From Bifidobacterium sp. ESL0784 (GTDB taxonomy: Bacteria; Actinomycetota; Actinomycetes; Actinomycetales; Bifidobacteriaceae), in the NCBI RefSeq assembly GCF_029433295.1, contig NZ_JAQTHV010000003.1, forward strand, positions 1-64,000: a DNA stretch of 64,000 nucleotides, read 5' to 3'. The notes below the pieces were generated by a model, which was given only the letters and a program-made list of their open reading frames with translations, did no database searches and was not told where the DNA came from. Positions 1 to 9,132 of this stretch are shown one piece after another. The translations under genes were made by a program, and so were the position numbers. Positions within the stretch are counted from its first letter, which is position 1; every line of letters begins with the position of its first letter.

Positions 1-507
1 TATCACGCGCGTGAGCGGACGCTGCCGCCTCGCTGCTCCTGATCTCACTCATAACACAAAATGATAACACCAATCACAACATACTCAACACTGCCATGCG
101 ACATTGATCGCACAGCAGGTAAAGAGAATCAGAAACAGTTCTGGCTCTCATATATTGAAGGTTCTGCGACTGCCGTCGTTTTGCTTTCGTGGTTTCAATG
201 ACGTCGAAGGCCCGATTGCCTAGGCATTTCGAGATGCAGACGGCTTTGCCTTAATGCAGCCTGCACAAGGTTGCTCGCGCCGATGCGGCATGACCGGATG
301 ATGGCGATAAACCAGGCGAGGTTAGGTATCTTGTTTTGGCGGAACTTATTTGGACGACGATTTGCAACGACTGCATGCGCGCCTACTGAATAAAGCATAC
401 AACCGACGAATTCGACGCATACGAGTGCATAACTTGTCATACAGAACTTACATGTGACAATCTTTCATTCCGTGGTTTCAATTATGTAAGTTTGCATCAC
501 AAAAGAT
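1..507. other. AT-rich intergenic stretch, no recognised gene
   Basis: I see no convincing gene in this stretch. It is clearly richer in A and T than the core genes to the right. One 81-codon minus-strand reading frame (195-440) is present, but it has no ribosome binding site, recognisable domain or operon context, so I do not call it. It may be the decayed edge of an accessory segment that begins left of the window. Confidence 0.5.
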
Positions 508-513
508 TATAAT
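508..513 (+). promoter_or_regulatory. Candidate -10 box upstream of the 542 gene
   Basis: A perfect TATAAT lies about 29 bases before the start codon of the next gene. No good -35 hexamer is placed 16-18 bases upstream. The region is AT-rich, so a chance match is possible. Confidence 0.35.
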
Positions 514-541
514 TATATATGTCTGTTCTGAAGGGGATGAT

Positions 542-1105
542 ATGGAAGCGATAAATACAATAATGGGTTTCCTAAAATGGTTGATTTCGATTTTTGCTGG
601 ATGGGGGTTTCCTCTAACTCGTTTCATTGTCAATGCACAAGGAATCGCAGTAACCAACTATCAGGAATTACCCGGCCTTTGGTTTGTTTTGAATATAATC
701 ATCGGCTTGGTTCTCATCATTTTGGTTTTGATCATAGTGGTTACTGCTTTGTTGTGTGTGCCAGGTTTCTTGATCGATCGGACAGTAGATTATGATAAGA
801 AAACGGAACCCGATACTGTAGAACTCCTAAGAAACAGGCAGACACTCAAGGATGACCAATACTTTACTTACTGGGTTTGGCAACGCAGAAAAAGAAAACT
901 GCTTGAGACTTGGCTTGGCGACAATCTTACTGGATTAAGACCAGAGGGCCGTGATCTGTTTGGATTTGACTCAAGCAGATTTGCACATAACCATAACATC
1001 GGATTCAGAATTCCATATCGCCGTTATGTATGGTGTGAGCACAACGGCAGCAATAGATATACCGTGGCTAAGGATCGGCTCCAACAATCTTCGTATTCAA
1101 GATAA
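542..1105 (+). CDS. Hypothetical membrane protein, 187 aa
   Basis: I do not recognise this protein. The start codon is well supported by an AAGGGG ribosome binding site 6 bases upstream and a TATAAT box before that. Residues 5-30 are hydrophobic, and residues 46-76 form a strong membrane helix rich in Ile, Leu and Val (LVLIILVLIIVV). The second half is polar and very basic around residues 105-118 (WQRRKRKLLETW), so it is probably a cytoplasmic domain. The gene has no clear operon partner and is richer in A and T than its neighbours. It is probably an accessory gene. Function is unknown. Confidence 0.6.
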   Translation: MEAINTIMGFLKWLISIFAGWGFPLTRFIVNAQGIAVTNYQELPGLWFVLNIIIGLVLIILVLIIVVTALLCVPGFLIDRTVDYDKKTEPDTVELLRNRQTLKDDQYFTYWVWQRRKRKLLETWLGDNLTGLRPEGRDLFGFDSSRFAHNHNIGFRIPYRRYVWCEHNGSNRYTVAKDRLQQSSYSR

Positions 1106-1270
1106 ATTTTCGATGTTCGTGTCTATCAATCCAGTCAACGTTGAAACCGTGAAACAATGGCATCATTGTCGCTATTGTTTTATAAGAAGTCTTTAGCAAC
1201 ATCTAAGTTTCAGCGATTTTTCTCATTGCTGCGTCTCACAGATTCATCCGTTCAAGAGTCGACAGTAACG

Positions 1271-1300
1271 GATGGTCGCAGGTTCGAATTCAGATGATCG
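1271..1300 (+). other. tRNA 3'-end-like relic
   Basis: The sequence GGTCGCAGGTTCGAATTC resembles the T-arm half of a tRNA, with a proper TTCGAAT loop. The 3' side of the arm does not pair and there is no matching 5' acceptor, D-arm or anticodon arm upstream. It is therefore not a working tRNA. A hairpin terminator follows within 10 bases. It could be the footprint of an integration event at a tRNA gene, or chance. Confidence 0.3.
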
Positions 1301-1304
1301 GACA

Positions 1305-1347
1305 AATCATCGCCAGAATCGCAAGGTTCCGGCGATGATTCTTTTTT
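1305..1347 (+). terminator. Rho-independent terminator
   Basis: The perfect 10-bp stem AATCATCGCC/GGCGATGATT (1305-1314 and 1331-1340) has a 16-base loop and is followed by C and six T. It is a classic intrinsic terminator reading rightwards. It closes either the 542 gene or whatever transcript once included the tRNA-like relic. Confidence 0.8.
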
Positions 1348-1392
1348 ACAAACCTATTCCAGTAGCGATTTCATACACAATACGATAGCAAT

Positions 1393-1421
1393 TTGACATC
1401 CCTAAACCTCACATTTTTACT
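1393..1421 (+). promoter_or_regulatory. Candidate promoter of UDP-glucose pyrophosphorylase
   Basis: A perfect TTGACA -35 box (1393-1398) is followed, after a 17-base spacer, by TTTACT (1416-1421), which matches 4 of 6 positions of the -10 consensus. The implied 5' leader is about 130 bases. Near its end is a hairpin, TTATCG(1492-1497)-GCCGT pairing with ACGGC-CGATAA(1512-1522), which sits just before the ribosome binding site. Confidence 0.45.
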
Positions 1422-1558
1422 GTTCATTTACGTTTCGTCGGCTTTCCGTTCAGCGAGCTTTCAGAAAAGCTAGTACAGTGGAAAACTATGTTTATCGGTT
1501 GCCGTTTTGGGACGGCCGATAAGAATGAAAGAAAACTCGTCTATGAAAGAGGTGCGGC

Positions 1559-2989
1559 TTGGAAGACGCCTTCGAGGCTTCGGCGCAAAAGATGCACGAA
1601 GCGCATATGAGCGATGTCGCCATTGCACAATTCAAGAGACTCTATGAGGAGTGGCAACACAATACTGCCAGCAGCTGGATCCGTGAGGATGAGGTCGAAC
1701 CGCTGCAGAATGTACCCAGTTTCCACGACGTGTACAAGACCATCGATCACGACCAGGCGGTGCACGCTTTCGCCAAGACCGCGTTCCTCAAACTCAACGG
1801 CGGTCTGGGCACCTCGATGGGCCTCGACAAGGCGAAGTCGCTGCTTCCGGTTCGTCGTCACAAGGCACGTCCGATGCGTTTCATCGATATCATCATGGGC
1901 CAGGTCACCACAGCCCGGCAGCGCCTCAACGTCCCGTTGCCGCTGACCATGATGAATTCGTTCCGCACTTCCAAAGACACGATAGAGGCACTCAGCGAAA
2001 GCAAGAATTTCCATCAGGAAGACGTCCCGCTGGAAATCGTGCAGCATCAGGAGCCCAAGATCGATGTGCAGACCGGAAAGCCCGCGCAGTTCCCGGAAAA
2101 TCCGGAGCTGGAATGGTGCCCACCAGGTCATGGCGATTTGTTCGCTACAATCTGGGAATCAAAACTTCTGGACATCTTGGAGAGCAAAGGTCTCGAATAC
2201 CTGTTCATATCCAATTCCGATAATCTTGGCGCACGTCCTTCAAGGACCTTGGCCCAGTATTTCGAAAACACGGGCGCTCCTTTCATGGTCGAAGTCGCTA
2301 ACCGTACCTATGCGGACCGCAAAGGCGGCCATTTCGTGCGAGACAAGAAATCCGGACGTCTCGTCCTGCGTGAAATGACCCAGGTCAATCCCGAAGACAG
2401 GGAAGCTGCGGAAGACATCGAGCGTCACCCCTATTTCAACACCAACAGCATCTGGGTGCGTATCGACGCCCTTAAGTCCCTGCTGGAGCAATATAACGGG
2501 GTTCTGCCTCTCCCGATCATCCGTAATTACAAGACCGTCGATCCTGCCGATCCCGATACCGAGAAAGTCGTGCAGCTGGAAACAGCCATGGGCGCGGCGA
2601 TCGGCCTTTTCGATGGCGCCATCTGCGTACAGGTCGACCGTATGCGTTTCCTGCCGGTCAAGACCACCGACGACCTCTTCATCATGCGTTCTGACCGGTT
2701 CCATCTGACTGATTCCTACGAGATGGAGGACGGCAACTACCTTTTCCCGGACGTGACGCTGGACCCGAAGTACTACCGCAACATCGAGGATTTCAACGAT
2801 CGTTTCCCGTACGCAATCCCTTCATTGGCTGCAGCCAATTCGGTAACTATCAACGGCGACTGGACCTTCGGCCATGATGTGGTCTTCTACGGGGACGCGG
2901 TTTTGAAGGATCAGGGCAAACCAAGTTATGTACCAAACGGAGAATTTGTGGGTCCTCAAGGCATAGAGCCCGACGAATGGCTCTGGTGA
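1559..2989 (+). CDS. ugpA: UTP--glucose-1-phosphate uridylyltransferase (UDPGP family)
   Basis: This enzyme makes UDP-glucose from UTP and glucose-1-phosphate. In bifidobacteria the family also feeds the galactose and lacto-N-biose routes. It is the eukaryotic-type enzyme (UDPGP fold, about 470-500 aa), not the short bacterial GalU. The nucleotide-binding signature LNGGLGTSMGLDKAKS is at residues 79-94. Family blocks follow, such as FISNSDNLGA, and the C-terminal part has the left-handed beta-helix character of the family. The start codon is TTG at 1559, chosen because AGAGG lies 6 bases upstream and no in-frame ATG does better. The gene is a single unit between its own promoter and a strong hairpin. 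Function confidence is high; the symbol is less certain, since galU is also used. Confidence 0.92.
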   Translation: MEDAFEASAQKMHEAHMSDVAIAQFKRLYEEWQHNTASSWIREDEVEPLQNVPSFHDVYKTIDHDQAVHAFAKTAFLKLNGGLGTSMGLDKAKSLLPVRRHKARPMRFIDIIMGQVTTARQRLNVPLPLTMMNSFRTSKDTIEALSESKNFHQEDVPLEIVQHQEPKIDVQTGKPAQFPENPELEWCPPGHGDLFATIWESKLLDILESKGLEYLFISNSDNLGARPSRTLAQYFENTGAPFMVEVANRTYADRKGGHFVRDKKSGRLVLREMTQVNPEDREAAEDIERHPYFNTNSIWVRIDALKSLLEQYNGVLPLPIIRNYKTVDPADPDTEKVVQLETAMGAAIGLFDGAICVQVDRMRFLPVKTTDDLFIMRSDRFHLTDSYEMEDGNYLFPDVTLDPKYYRNIEDFNDRFPYAIPSLAAANSVTINGDWTFGHDVVFYGDAVLKDQGKPSYVPNGEFVGPQGIEPDEWLW

Positions 2990-2995
2990 TTCTCC

Positions 2996-3047
2996 GAACG
3001 AGCCGGAAACCAGAATGGTGATTTCAACGTCCGTTTCCGGCTCGTTC
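2996..3047 (+). terminator. Hairpin terminator after UDP-glucose pyrophosphorylase
   Basis: A perfect 15-bp inverted repeat, GAACGAGCCGGAAAC (2996-3010) and its complement (3033-3047), starts 6 bases after the stop codon. No long T-run follows, which is common for actinobacterial terminators. Confidence 0.75.
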
Positions 3048-3255
3048 ATATTCGCTTTGAGCTGCGACGGAACCGAGAAGTAATACCTGATTGGTTGATT
3101 TGGGGCTTCAAAAAGCGCAGAACACGCGGTAAAAGGTGAGAAAAAGAATTAAATTTGTAAAAATCCGCAATTCACTGAAAAAAGCATCTAATATAGATAA
3201 GGGTGTGTCATAAAGGCACATACTTAAATTGAACATTAACGATACGTGAGGACTA

Positions 3256-5178
3256 ATGGCAGAAGGAAGCAACGGGAGGCGTCGTTTTTCCGACAAGTGG
3301 GGCAAGCACGAACTGGACGTACTTGCTGTCCTATCATCTGCGTTCCCACAATGGTTGACTTCACGACAGATAGCGCAGCGCGTCAAGGCATACGCCGATT
3401 CCTATGGGGAACTCGCCGATCAGGCGGCGAAGGCGGCCTTCGCCAAGCAATTTCAACGTGATCGAGCAAAGCTGGCGGCAATGGGCATCGCCATCGAATC
3501 GCGTCAACCCGAATACTCTTCAAAGTCCGAGGGACAGGATTTCGCATCCTATCGCCTGCAACTTGGCGATGAGCCGAGGGTGCGTCTGCGCTTCAAGCAG
3601 GAGGATTTGCCGGTACTCGCAGCCGCCAACTATCTGGCCCGTTCGATGTCGATTTCTTCGTCCTCAGCGAAACATGAGGAACAACAGCATACCTCCCGTA
3701 CCGCACCACGTGTGCCTCAGACCCCGACGCCGGGCCTTGGACTCGATTCGATAGCTCCCGGGCTTGGCACCCAGCCGATTCCGGACAATCTGATGAAAGT
3801 GGTCGATCAGCGTCGTTTCGCCGCCACCATTGACGTGGACGGCGGACACATGAACGTCGCCTATACCGATTCCGACGATCTGGCCATGTTCATGTTGGAG
3901 CATCCCGGTTCCTCGGTGATTTCTCCGCAGGAAGCGGTGGATGCATGGAACCGCAGGCTCGACGCCGCCGCCAATTTCACGTTGGCCGACGAAAGCCAAA
4001 GCGAAATCCGGGAGACCATCGTCACACCGTCGATCAACAAGACGACCGTCAACGGCGAAGTCGACCCGGAAAACGGAAAGTCCCATTCCAAACGCAATTC
4101 CTCCTTCCAAACCGGCAGTGAAGTTGATCGCAGGCTGCGCCTGATGCTCTTCCTTTCGGCCCATCTCGGCGAGGAATACTCATTGGAGGAACTCGCCGAG
4201 CGTTTCATCGGTGAGCCGAAGACCGAAGATGAAAAGAAGAAGGGTGTCGCTGTCATCCGCAAGGACATCAACACCCTCACCACCGTTTCCGACGATGGCG
4301 AGATGGCCGGCAGCCAGTTCTTTGATATCGATTGGTCCCTGTTGGACGCCGATGGCATTGTTTCCGCCACCAATTCGTTGGGTCTTGAACGTCTGGCGGG
4401 TATTTCTCAGCAATATCTAAGCATGCTGACGGCCTCGGTGAGCTATCTTGCGCATTCTTCCTTGCTTCCCCTGGAGCAGCGTGAACAGGCGGAATCGTTG
4501 TACGTCCGTCTGCGTCAGCATGTCAAGCCAGGGGAGACCCCGTGGCTTTCGTTGACTGGCTACGAGGTCGAGCCACGCAGTTTCAGCGTGGTAAAGCGCG
4601 CGATTTCCACCGATTCCTTGCTGGATATGGAATACACCGATGGCACGGGTCGCACCCGTCGCAAGCTGGTTGCACCTTCCAAGATCTTCGTGGACGAAGG
4701 TGTCTATTATGTTGCCGTGTGGACCGACGTCGCCAAGGCCGCTCCGAAGAGCGAAAAGAAATTCGTTTCCAAAGACACGACCATCAACAAGGCCACCGGC
4801 CAGCCGCGCATCTGGCAGGTGCTGCGTCTTTCCCGTATCGAAAAGGCCGATCTTGTTCAGCCGACTGCTCAGCTCGATATCCCGGATGTCCCTGTGGCAG
4901 AACTGCGCAAATGGAGCTTTGATAACGGCACTCCGACCGTCTTCATTACCGACAAACCGGATCTCCCGTTCATCAAAACGTTGCCGGGGGCCACGGTCGA
5001 ACGGTGCGGAGAGGGCGAAAAGGTCCATTTGACGGTTTCTTCGGATTCCTGGTTCGTGGCCTTCGCCATCGCGCATGCGCGTCATATTACCGCGGTGGCA
5101 CCAGAACCGCTGCTGACGATGATCGTTGCTCGCGCCCATCGAGAGCTCAGTCTTGAGAACAACAAGCAGGAAAAGTAG
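3256..5178 (+). CDS. pafBC: PafBC-type fused WYL-domain transcriptional regulator
   Basis: This is a DNA-damage-type transcription activator. In mycobacteria PafB and PafC are two proteins that act together on stress promoters independently of LexA. Here both are fused into one 640-residue chain, about the sum of the two. An HTH-like segment is at about residues 15-60 (SRQIAQRV with DRAKLAAMGI), a second lies near 310-345 (YSLEELAERF with VIRKDINTL), and the C-terminal half carries the WYL-type beta domain (RRKLVAPSKIFVDEGVYYVA, about 474-493). The start is supported by GAGGA 5 bases upstream of ATG. The gene order pafBC - small membrane protein - helY matches mycobacterial pafB-pafC-tatA-tatC-helY. 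No pup ligase pafA lies beside it. Confidence 0.82.
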   Translation: MAEGSNGRRRFSDKWGKHELDVLAVLSSAFPQWLTSRQIAQRVKAYADSYGELADQAAKAAFAKQFQRDRAKLAAMGIAIESRQPEYSSKSEGQDFASYRLQLGDEPRVRLRFKQEDLPVLAAANYLARSMSISSSSAKHEEQQHTSRTAPRVPQTPTPGLGLDSIAPGLGTQPIPDNLMKVVDQRRFAATIDVDGGHMNVAYTDSDDLAMFMLEHPGSSVISPQEAVDAWNRRLDAAANFTLADESQSEIRETIVTPSINKTTVNGEVDPENGKSHSKRNSSFQTGSEVDRRLRLMLFLSAHLGEEYSLEELAERFIGEPKTEDEKKKGVAVIRKDINTLTTVSDDGEMAGSQFFDIDWSLLDADGIVSATNSLGLERLAGISQQYLSMLTASVSYLAHSSLLPLEQREQAESLYVRLRQHVKPGETPWLSLTGYEVEPRSFSVVKRAISTDSLLDMEYTDGTGRTRRKLVAPSKIFVDEGVYYVAVWTDVAKAAPKSEKKFVSKDTTINKATGQPRIWQVLRLSRIEKADLVQPTAQLDIPDVPVAELRKWSFDNGTPTVFITDKPDLPFIKTLPGATVERCGEGEKVHLTVSSDSWFVAFAIAHARHITAVAPEPLLTMIVARAHRELSLENNKQEK

Positions 5179-5252
5179 GTTCGTAACGGAAACCGAAGAT
5201 TTTGATTGCGATAAGATAAACCGCAATCATTGAAATCGGAAAGGGGAGTCAC

Positions 5253-5717
5253 ATGCCTTGGTGGGGTTGGATCATCGTCGCGGTAGTCATGCTTGCGGCT
5301 CTTGCTGCCGGTCTCGTCTATACCGGTATTCATGCGGTTCGTGCGGCCCACAGCATAGCAGACACGGGTAAAGAAATACAGGACTATCTCAATGTGATGC
5401 AGCAATCCGAGCCTTCCAACGAAATTCAGGAAAAGCCGCTGTTTACCCAGCCTCTTTCTACTGCGGCGCATCGTTACAGCCTTGCACAAACCGAAGTCGA
5501 GCGCCGGAGAATCTCGCGACATAACCGTCACGCAGAACGCTGGAGCATTTGGAGGCATAACAAGGTTCCGTTCACCGGAAACGTTCCTTCGCAAACGAAC
5601 CAAGCGGTTTCCCCATCGTCAAACCAGGCTTTTGACGGCATCATACTGGACAGTCGGCTTTCGTCGGATGAGAAAAACCGGGACGATTCCAGTCGCAATA
5701 TTGCAAAGGCCGATTAA
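5253..5717 (+). CDS. Small single-pass membrane protein in the tatA slot
   Basis: The 154-residue protein is of unknown function. Residues 5-24 form one membrane helix directly after a tryptophan-rich start (MPWWGW). A helical stretch that could be amphipathic follows (about 24-48), then a polar, probably disordered tail. This resembles TatA in layout (short N-terminus, one helix, amphipathic helix, loose tail), and the gene lies where mycobacteria keep tatA between pafC and helY. It lacks the conserved Phe-Gly hinge of TatA, and no tatC follows. I therefore do not call it TatA. The ribosome binding site AAAGGGGAG precedes the ATG. It could be a diverged remnant, a stress-linked membrane factor, or unrelated. 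Confidence 0.65.
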   Translation: MPWWGWIIVAVVMLAALAAGLVYTGIHAVRAAHSIADTGKEIQDYLNVMQQSEPSNEIQEKPLFTQPLSTAAHRYSLAQTEVERRRISRHNRHAERWSIWRHNKVPFTGNVPSQTNQAVSPSSNQAFDGIILDSRLSSDEKNRDDSSRNIAKAD

Positions 5718-5800
5718 ATGGCCGTTGCAACGCCCCTTTCGAATATCCTGCCGTTGCATAGCAGCATATTCGTCTTTCATGAATCGACAGTTTCGATCTT

Positions 5801-8569
5801 ATGAGTCATTCACATCATTATCGCCATAAAAAGCATCAGGATCTGGAATCCGAGGATTTCAACGCCAGGACAGACCAATCTTCATCCGAGGAACAGCCTT
5901 TGTCGCCGTCGCAGCGCTATATGGCGTTCAAAAAACATAGCACCTACGAAAGGTCGGAGGCGGCACGATTTGCCCGGACGCTGCCGTTTGAGCTCGATTC
6001 TTTCCAGATAGAGGCGAATGAAGCCCTCGAAGCAGGCAAGAACGTGCTGGTCGCTGCACCCACAGGTGCAGGGAAAACCATCGTTGCCGATTTCGCCATG
6101 CACTTGGCACAGGAAAAGAACGTCAAGGCGTTCTACACCACCCCCATCAAGGCTTTGAGCAACCAGAAATACCATGATCTGGTCGAAATCTATGGCAGCG
6201 ATCATGTAGGCCTCTTGACCGGTGATACCTCAATCAATTCCGAGGCCAATATCGTAGTGATGACCACTGAGGTTCTGCGCAATATGCTCTACGAGAACTC
6301 GGAAACGTTGCGGGCGTTGCGCTATGTCATCCTCGACGAAGTCCATTATCTGGCCGACAAATTCCGCGGGCCGGTGTGGGAAGAAGTCATCATTCATCTT
6401 CCTGCGTCCGTCAAAATCGTCGGTCTTTCCGCCACCGTATCCAACGTGGAGGATTTCTGCGCATGGATCGAGTCCGTTCGAGGGGCTACGAAACTGGTGG
6501 TCTCCGAAAAGCGTCCTGTCCCTCTCGAACAGCATGTCATCGTGCAATCAGACGAGCAGCATGAACCTGAACTCATCGATCTTTACCGCCACAACAAAAA
6601 CGGCGTACAAACCGACAAGCTCAATGCGAAGTTGGTCGAGCGCATCGACCAACTCGACAGGAAAGCCGCCTCCCGAGCTCACGAAGAATGGCGTGGCAGT
6701 AAAAACAGACATCGTAGGGGAGCCGTCGAGAGGCGCCGCAGACCTGGTCAGGTACGCCGCTATATATCTCGAAGATGGGCTGTGGTCGATGAACTGAACT
6801 TCATGGGGCTTCTTCCGGGCATCTATTTCATCTTCTCCCGCAATGGTTGTGACGAAGCCGTAGAGCAATGCCTGCGGGCCGGGTTGGAACTGACCACCAA
6901 GGAAGAGGTCATGCGTATCCGAGCCATCGTCGACGAGATGGTGGAGGGAGAGCTCGACCGCGCCGATCTCAAGGCGCTCGGTTTCGCGCGTTTCCGTTAT
7001 GCGTTGGAAGAGGGGTTCGCTCCCCACCATGCCGGCATGGTCGCGCTGTTTCGGCAGATCGTGGAGCGGCTTTTTGAAGAGGGGCTGGTCAAGATGGTCT
7101 TCGCCACCGAGACACTGGCCTTGGGCATCAATATGCCGGCTCGTTGCGTGGTCATCGAAAAACTTGAGAAATTCAATGGTATCGACCATGTAATATTGAC
7201 TCCGGGCGAATACACCCAGCTCACGGGCCGCGCTGGCAGACGTGGCATCGATACCATCGGGCACGCCGTCATCGTTGACCACCAGGGTTTTGTGCCGGCC
7301 ACGGCAGCCTCGCTTTCCAGTAAACGCGTGTACCCGCTGCATTCGAGTTTCAAACCCACGTTCAACATGGCCGTGAATCTGCTCAATTCCAGCAGCTATG
7401 AGACGGCCCACGACACGCTCGATCATTCCTTTGCTCAGTGGGAGGCCAACGAATCGGCCGAAGATCTGGAATCACGCATACGGACCCTTCAAAAGGCGGT
7501 GGAAGGCTACGAGAACGCTTTCTCCTGCTCTCATGGTGATTTCAAGGAGTTCATGACCATCCGTCAGAAGCTTTCCTATCTGCAAAAAGATGAGCGCAGA
7601 CATCTCAAACGCAGGAGCTTCACCAGCGATAAGGTACGTAGCGAAGCGTTCCGCGCTCTTGACAAACGTATCGAAACACTTAAAACAGAAGAAAGTGAGC
7701 ACCCTTGCAAATCCTGCCCGGACTTCCAGAACCACCTGAAATGGGGGCATCGCTGGCTGCGGGAATCCAAGGAACTCAAGCATGCAAAAGGACGTTACGA
7801 GTCGCGCACCGGCTACGTTGCACGTCAGTTCGACCAGATCTGCGGTGTGCTTTCCTCACTTAGTTACCTTAAGGAAACCAAAGAGAATTTCGGCGTTGAT
7901 GCATCGCAAAAAGGTCATCATAATTTATCTTCCTTAATCACGAATGACGAATCGGTTTCGAAAGCGTCAAATCCTCAGAACGAATCCTCAGAACGAATGC
8001 CCGAATCACAGCCTGTATCGGGGACACGCGACTATCAGCTCACCATGCGGGGGCAATTGCTTCGGCATCTGTATAGCGAATACGACCTGGTGCTTTCAGA
8101 AGCCATCACCGACGGTTTCCTGGATGAGCTGGAACCAGAGGAACTCGCTGCGACCCTGTCTTCGTTGGTCTATCAGGCACGCAGGGGAACAGACAACGAG
8201 CCACGGCGTTACCCGGGAGGACCTGGTGGCCCGGTGGCTTCAAGTTGCCGACAGTTGAGGGATGTCTTTGCCGATGTCGAGATGATGCGGGAGGATGCCG
8301 ATCTCGATGAGTTGGAACCCTTGGATTTCGGACTTGTCGATGTCATGTATGACTGGGCCAGGGGAGAGGACCTTGCTCAGATCCTGCACGGTACCGAGCT
8401 CACGGGTGGCGATTTCGTACGCAATGCCAAGCGTCTATCTGATGTTTTGCAACAAATTTCAACCGCAGGCGCCTACTATGCGGCGGATAATCCTCATTTG
8501 GCCGAGAATGCAAGAAAAGCCAACAAACTGGTCAACCGCGGAATTGTTGCCTATTCGGGAGTTGAGTAA
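5801..8569 (+). CDS. helY: DEVH-box RNA/DNA helicase, HelY/Ski2-Mtr4 type
   Basis: This is an ATP-dependent superfamily 2 helicase of the Ski2/Mtr4 class. Walker A APTGAGKT is at residues 86-93, the DEVH box at 179-182, SAT at 210-212, and motif VI QLTGRAGRRG near 472-481. The C-terminal third has the DSHCT-like helical domain of the family (YDLVLSEAI, and DVMYDWARGEDLAQIL). Length 922 fits. Residues 1-40 are polar and His-rich and are not conserved in feel. No good ribosome binding site precedes the ATG at 5801, so the start is uncertain. Synteny with pafBC suggests a shared stress or RNA-turnover role, which is inference. Confidence 0.88.
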   Translation: MSHSHHYRHKKHQDLESEDFNARTDQSSSEEQPLSPSQRYMAFKKHSTYERSEAARFARTLPFELDSFQIEANEALEAGKNVLVAAPTGAGKTIVADFAMHLAQEKNVKAFYTTPIKALSNQKYHDLVEIYGSDHVGLLTGDTSINSEANIVVMTTEVLRNMLYENSETLRALRYVILDEVHYLADKFRGPVWEEVIIHLPASVKIVGLSATVSNVEDFCAWIESVRGATKLVVSEKRPVPLEQHVIVQSDEQHEPELIDLYRHNKNGVQTDKLNAKLVERIDQLDRKAASRAHEEWRGSKNRHRRGAVERRRRPGQVRRYISRRWAVVDELNFMGLLPGIYFIFSRNGCDEAVEQCLRAGLELTTKEEVMRIRAIVDEMVEGELDRADLKALGFARFRYALEEGFAPHHAGMVALFRQIVERLFEEGLVKMVFATETLALGINMPARCVVIEKLEKFNGIDHVILTPGEYTQLTGRAGRRGIDTIGHAVIVDHQGFVPATAASLSSKRVYPLHSSFKPTFNMAVNLLNSSSYETAHDTLDHSFAQWEANESAEDLESRIRTLQKAVEGYENAFSCSHGDFKEFMTIRQKLSYLQKDERRHLKRRSFTSDKVRSEAFRALDKRIETLKTEESEHPCKSCPDFQNHLKWGHRWLRESKELKHAKGRYESRTGYVARQFDQICGVLSSLSYLKETKENFGVDASQKGHHNLSSLITNDESVSKASNPQNESSERMPESQPVSGTRDYQLTMRGQLLRHLYSEYDLVLSEAITDGFLDELEPEELAATLSSLVYQARRGTDNEPRRYPGGPGGPVASSCRQLRDVFADVEMMREDADLDELEPLDFGLVDVMYDWARGEDLAQILHGTELTGGDFVRNAKRLSDVLQQISTAGAYYAADNPHLAENARKANKLVNRGIVAYSGVE

Positions 8570-8652
8570 GCTGCAAAGAATACGGGCCGGGAATAATCGA
8601 CTCGTCCTAACTGTTCTGTACTTTAGAAATAGACTATTAACAAGGAGTATGT

Positions 8653-9000
8653 ATGGCGGAACGCAGTCTGCGCGGTATGAGCATCGGAGCGAAATCACTC
8701 GAATCCGATGAAAATGTGGATTTTGCAGCAAGGTCTGATGTAGCGTACGTATGCCCGAAAGGCCATCGTACGATTTTGCCGTTCGCTGAAGGTGCTGAAG
8801 TTCCGGACGAATGGGAATGCCGTTGCGGTGAGATTGCCAAGCGTGAAGACGCCAATCCCGACGAAGTCGACGAAATCAAGAAGCCGACCAGGACACACTG
8901 GGATATGCTCATGGAACGCCGTACCGAAGACGAGCTCAAGGAACTGCTTGACAAGCGCCTGAAGATGCATCGTGAAGGTTGGTTCCCGGATTACGAGTGA
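8653..9000 (+). CDS. rbpA: RNA polymerase-binding protein RbpA
   Basis: RbpA binds RNA polymerase and the principal sigma factor and helps open promoters. It is found only in actinobacteria. The 115-residue length is typical. A small metal-binding core has CPKGH and, later, WECRCG. The C-terminal helix THWDMLMERR with KRLKMHREGW is the sigma-interaction domain. AAGGAG lies 6 bases upstream of the ATG. The gene is followed by a strong terminator. It has a 83-base gap from helY, so it may have its own promoter. In mycobacteria rbpA lies elsewhere, so the helY-rbpA pairing is a bifidobacterial trait. Confidence 0.95.
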   Translation: MAERSLRGMSIGAKSLESDENVDFAARSDVAYVCPKGHRTILPFAEGAEVPDEWECRCGEIAKREDANPDEVDEIKKPTRTHWDMLMERRTEDELKELLDKRLKMHREGWFPDYE

Positions 9001-9027
9001 ATCATCGGTTCGCCAAAAGATTTCACT

Positions 9028-9070
9028 AACGGTGATGGCTTGACGATATGCAAGCGGTCACCGTTTTTTT
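9028..9070 (+). terminator. Rho-independent terminator of rbpA
   Basis: An 8-bp stem, AACGGTGA (9028-9035) with TCACCGTT (9058-9065), is followed by a run of T. It closes the pafBC-helY-rbpA block. Confidence 0.85.
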
Positions 9071-9132
9071 GTATTCGAATTCGTAGACTTGCCGTGGTGG
9101 ATTATAAAGAGTTATTAAAAACCCGATAATGT

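Noticed and set aside
195..440. 81-codon minus-strand reading frame
   Set aside because: No ribosome binding site, no domain, and composition unlike a gene; probably chance in an accessory stretch.
1271..1300. Functional tRNA
   Set aside because: Only a T-arm-like piece; no acceptor, D-arm or anticodon arm can be formed.
4417..5226. 269-codon minus-strand frame opposite pafBC
   Set aside because: Antisense shadow of the WYL-domain half of pafBC; no ribosome binding site or domain.
5253..5717. TatA
   Set aside because: Layout and position fit, but the conserved Phe-Gly hinge and tatC are missing.
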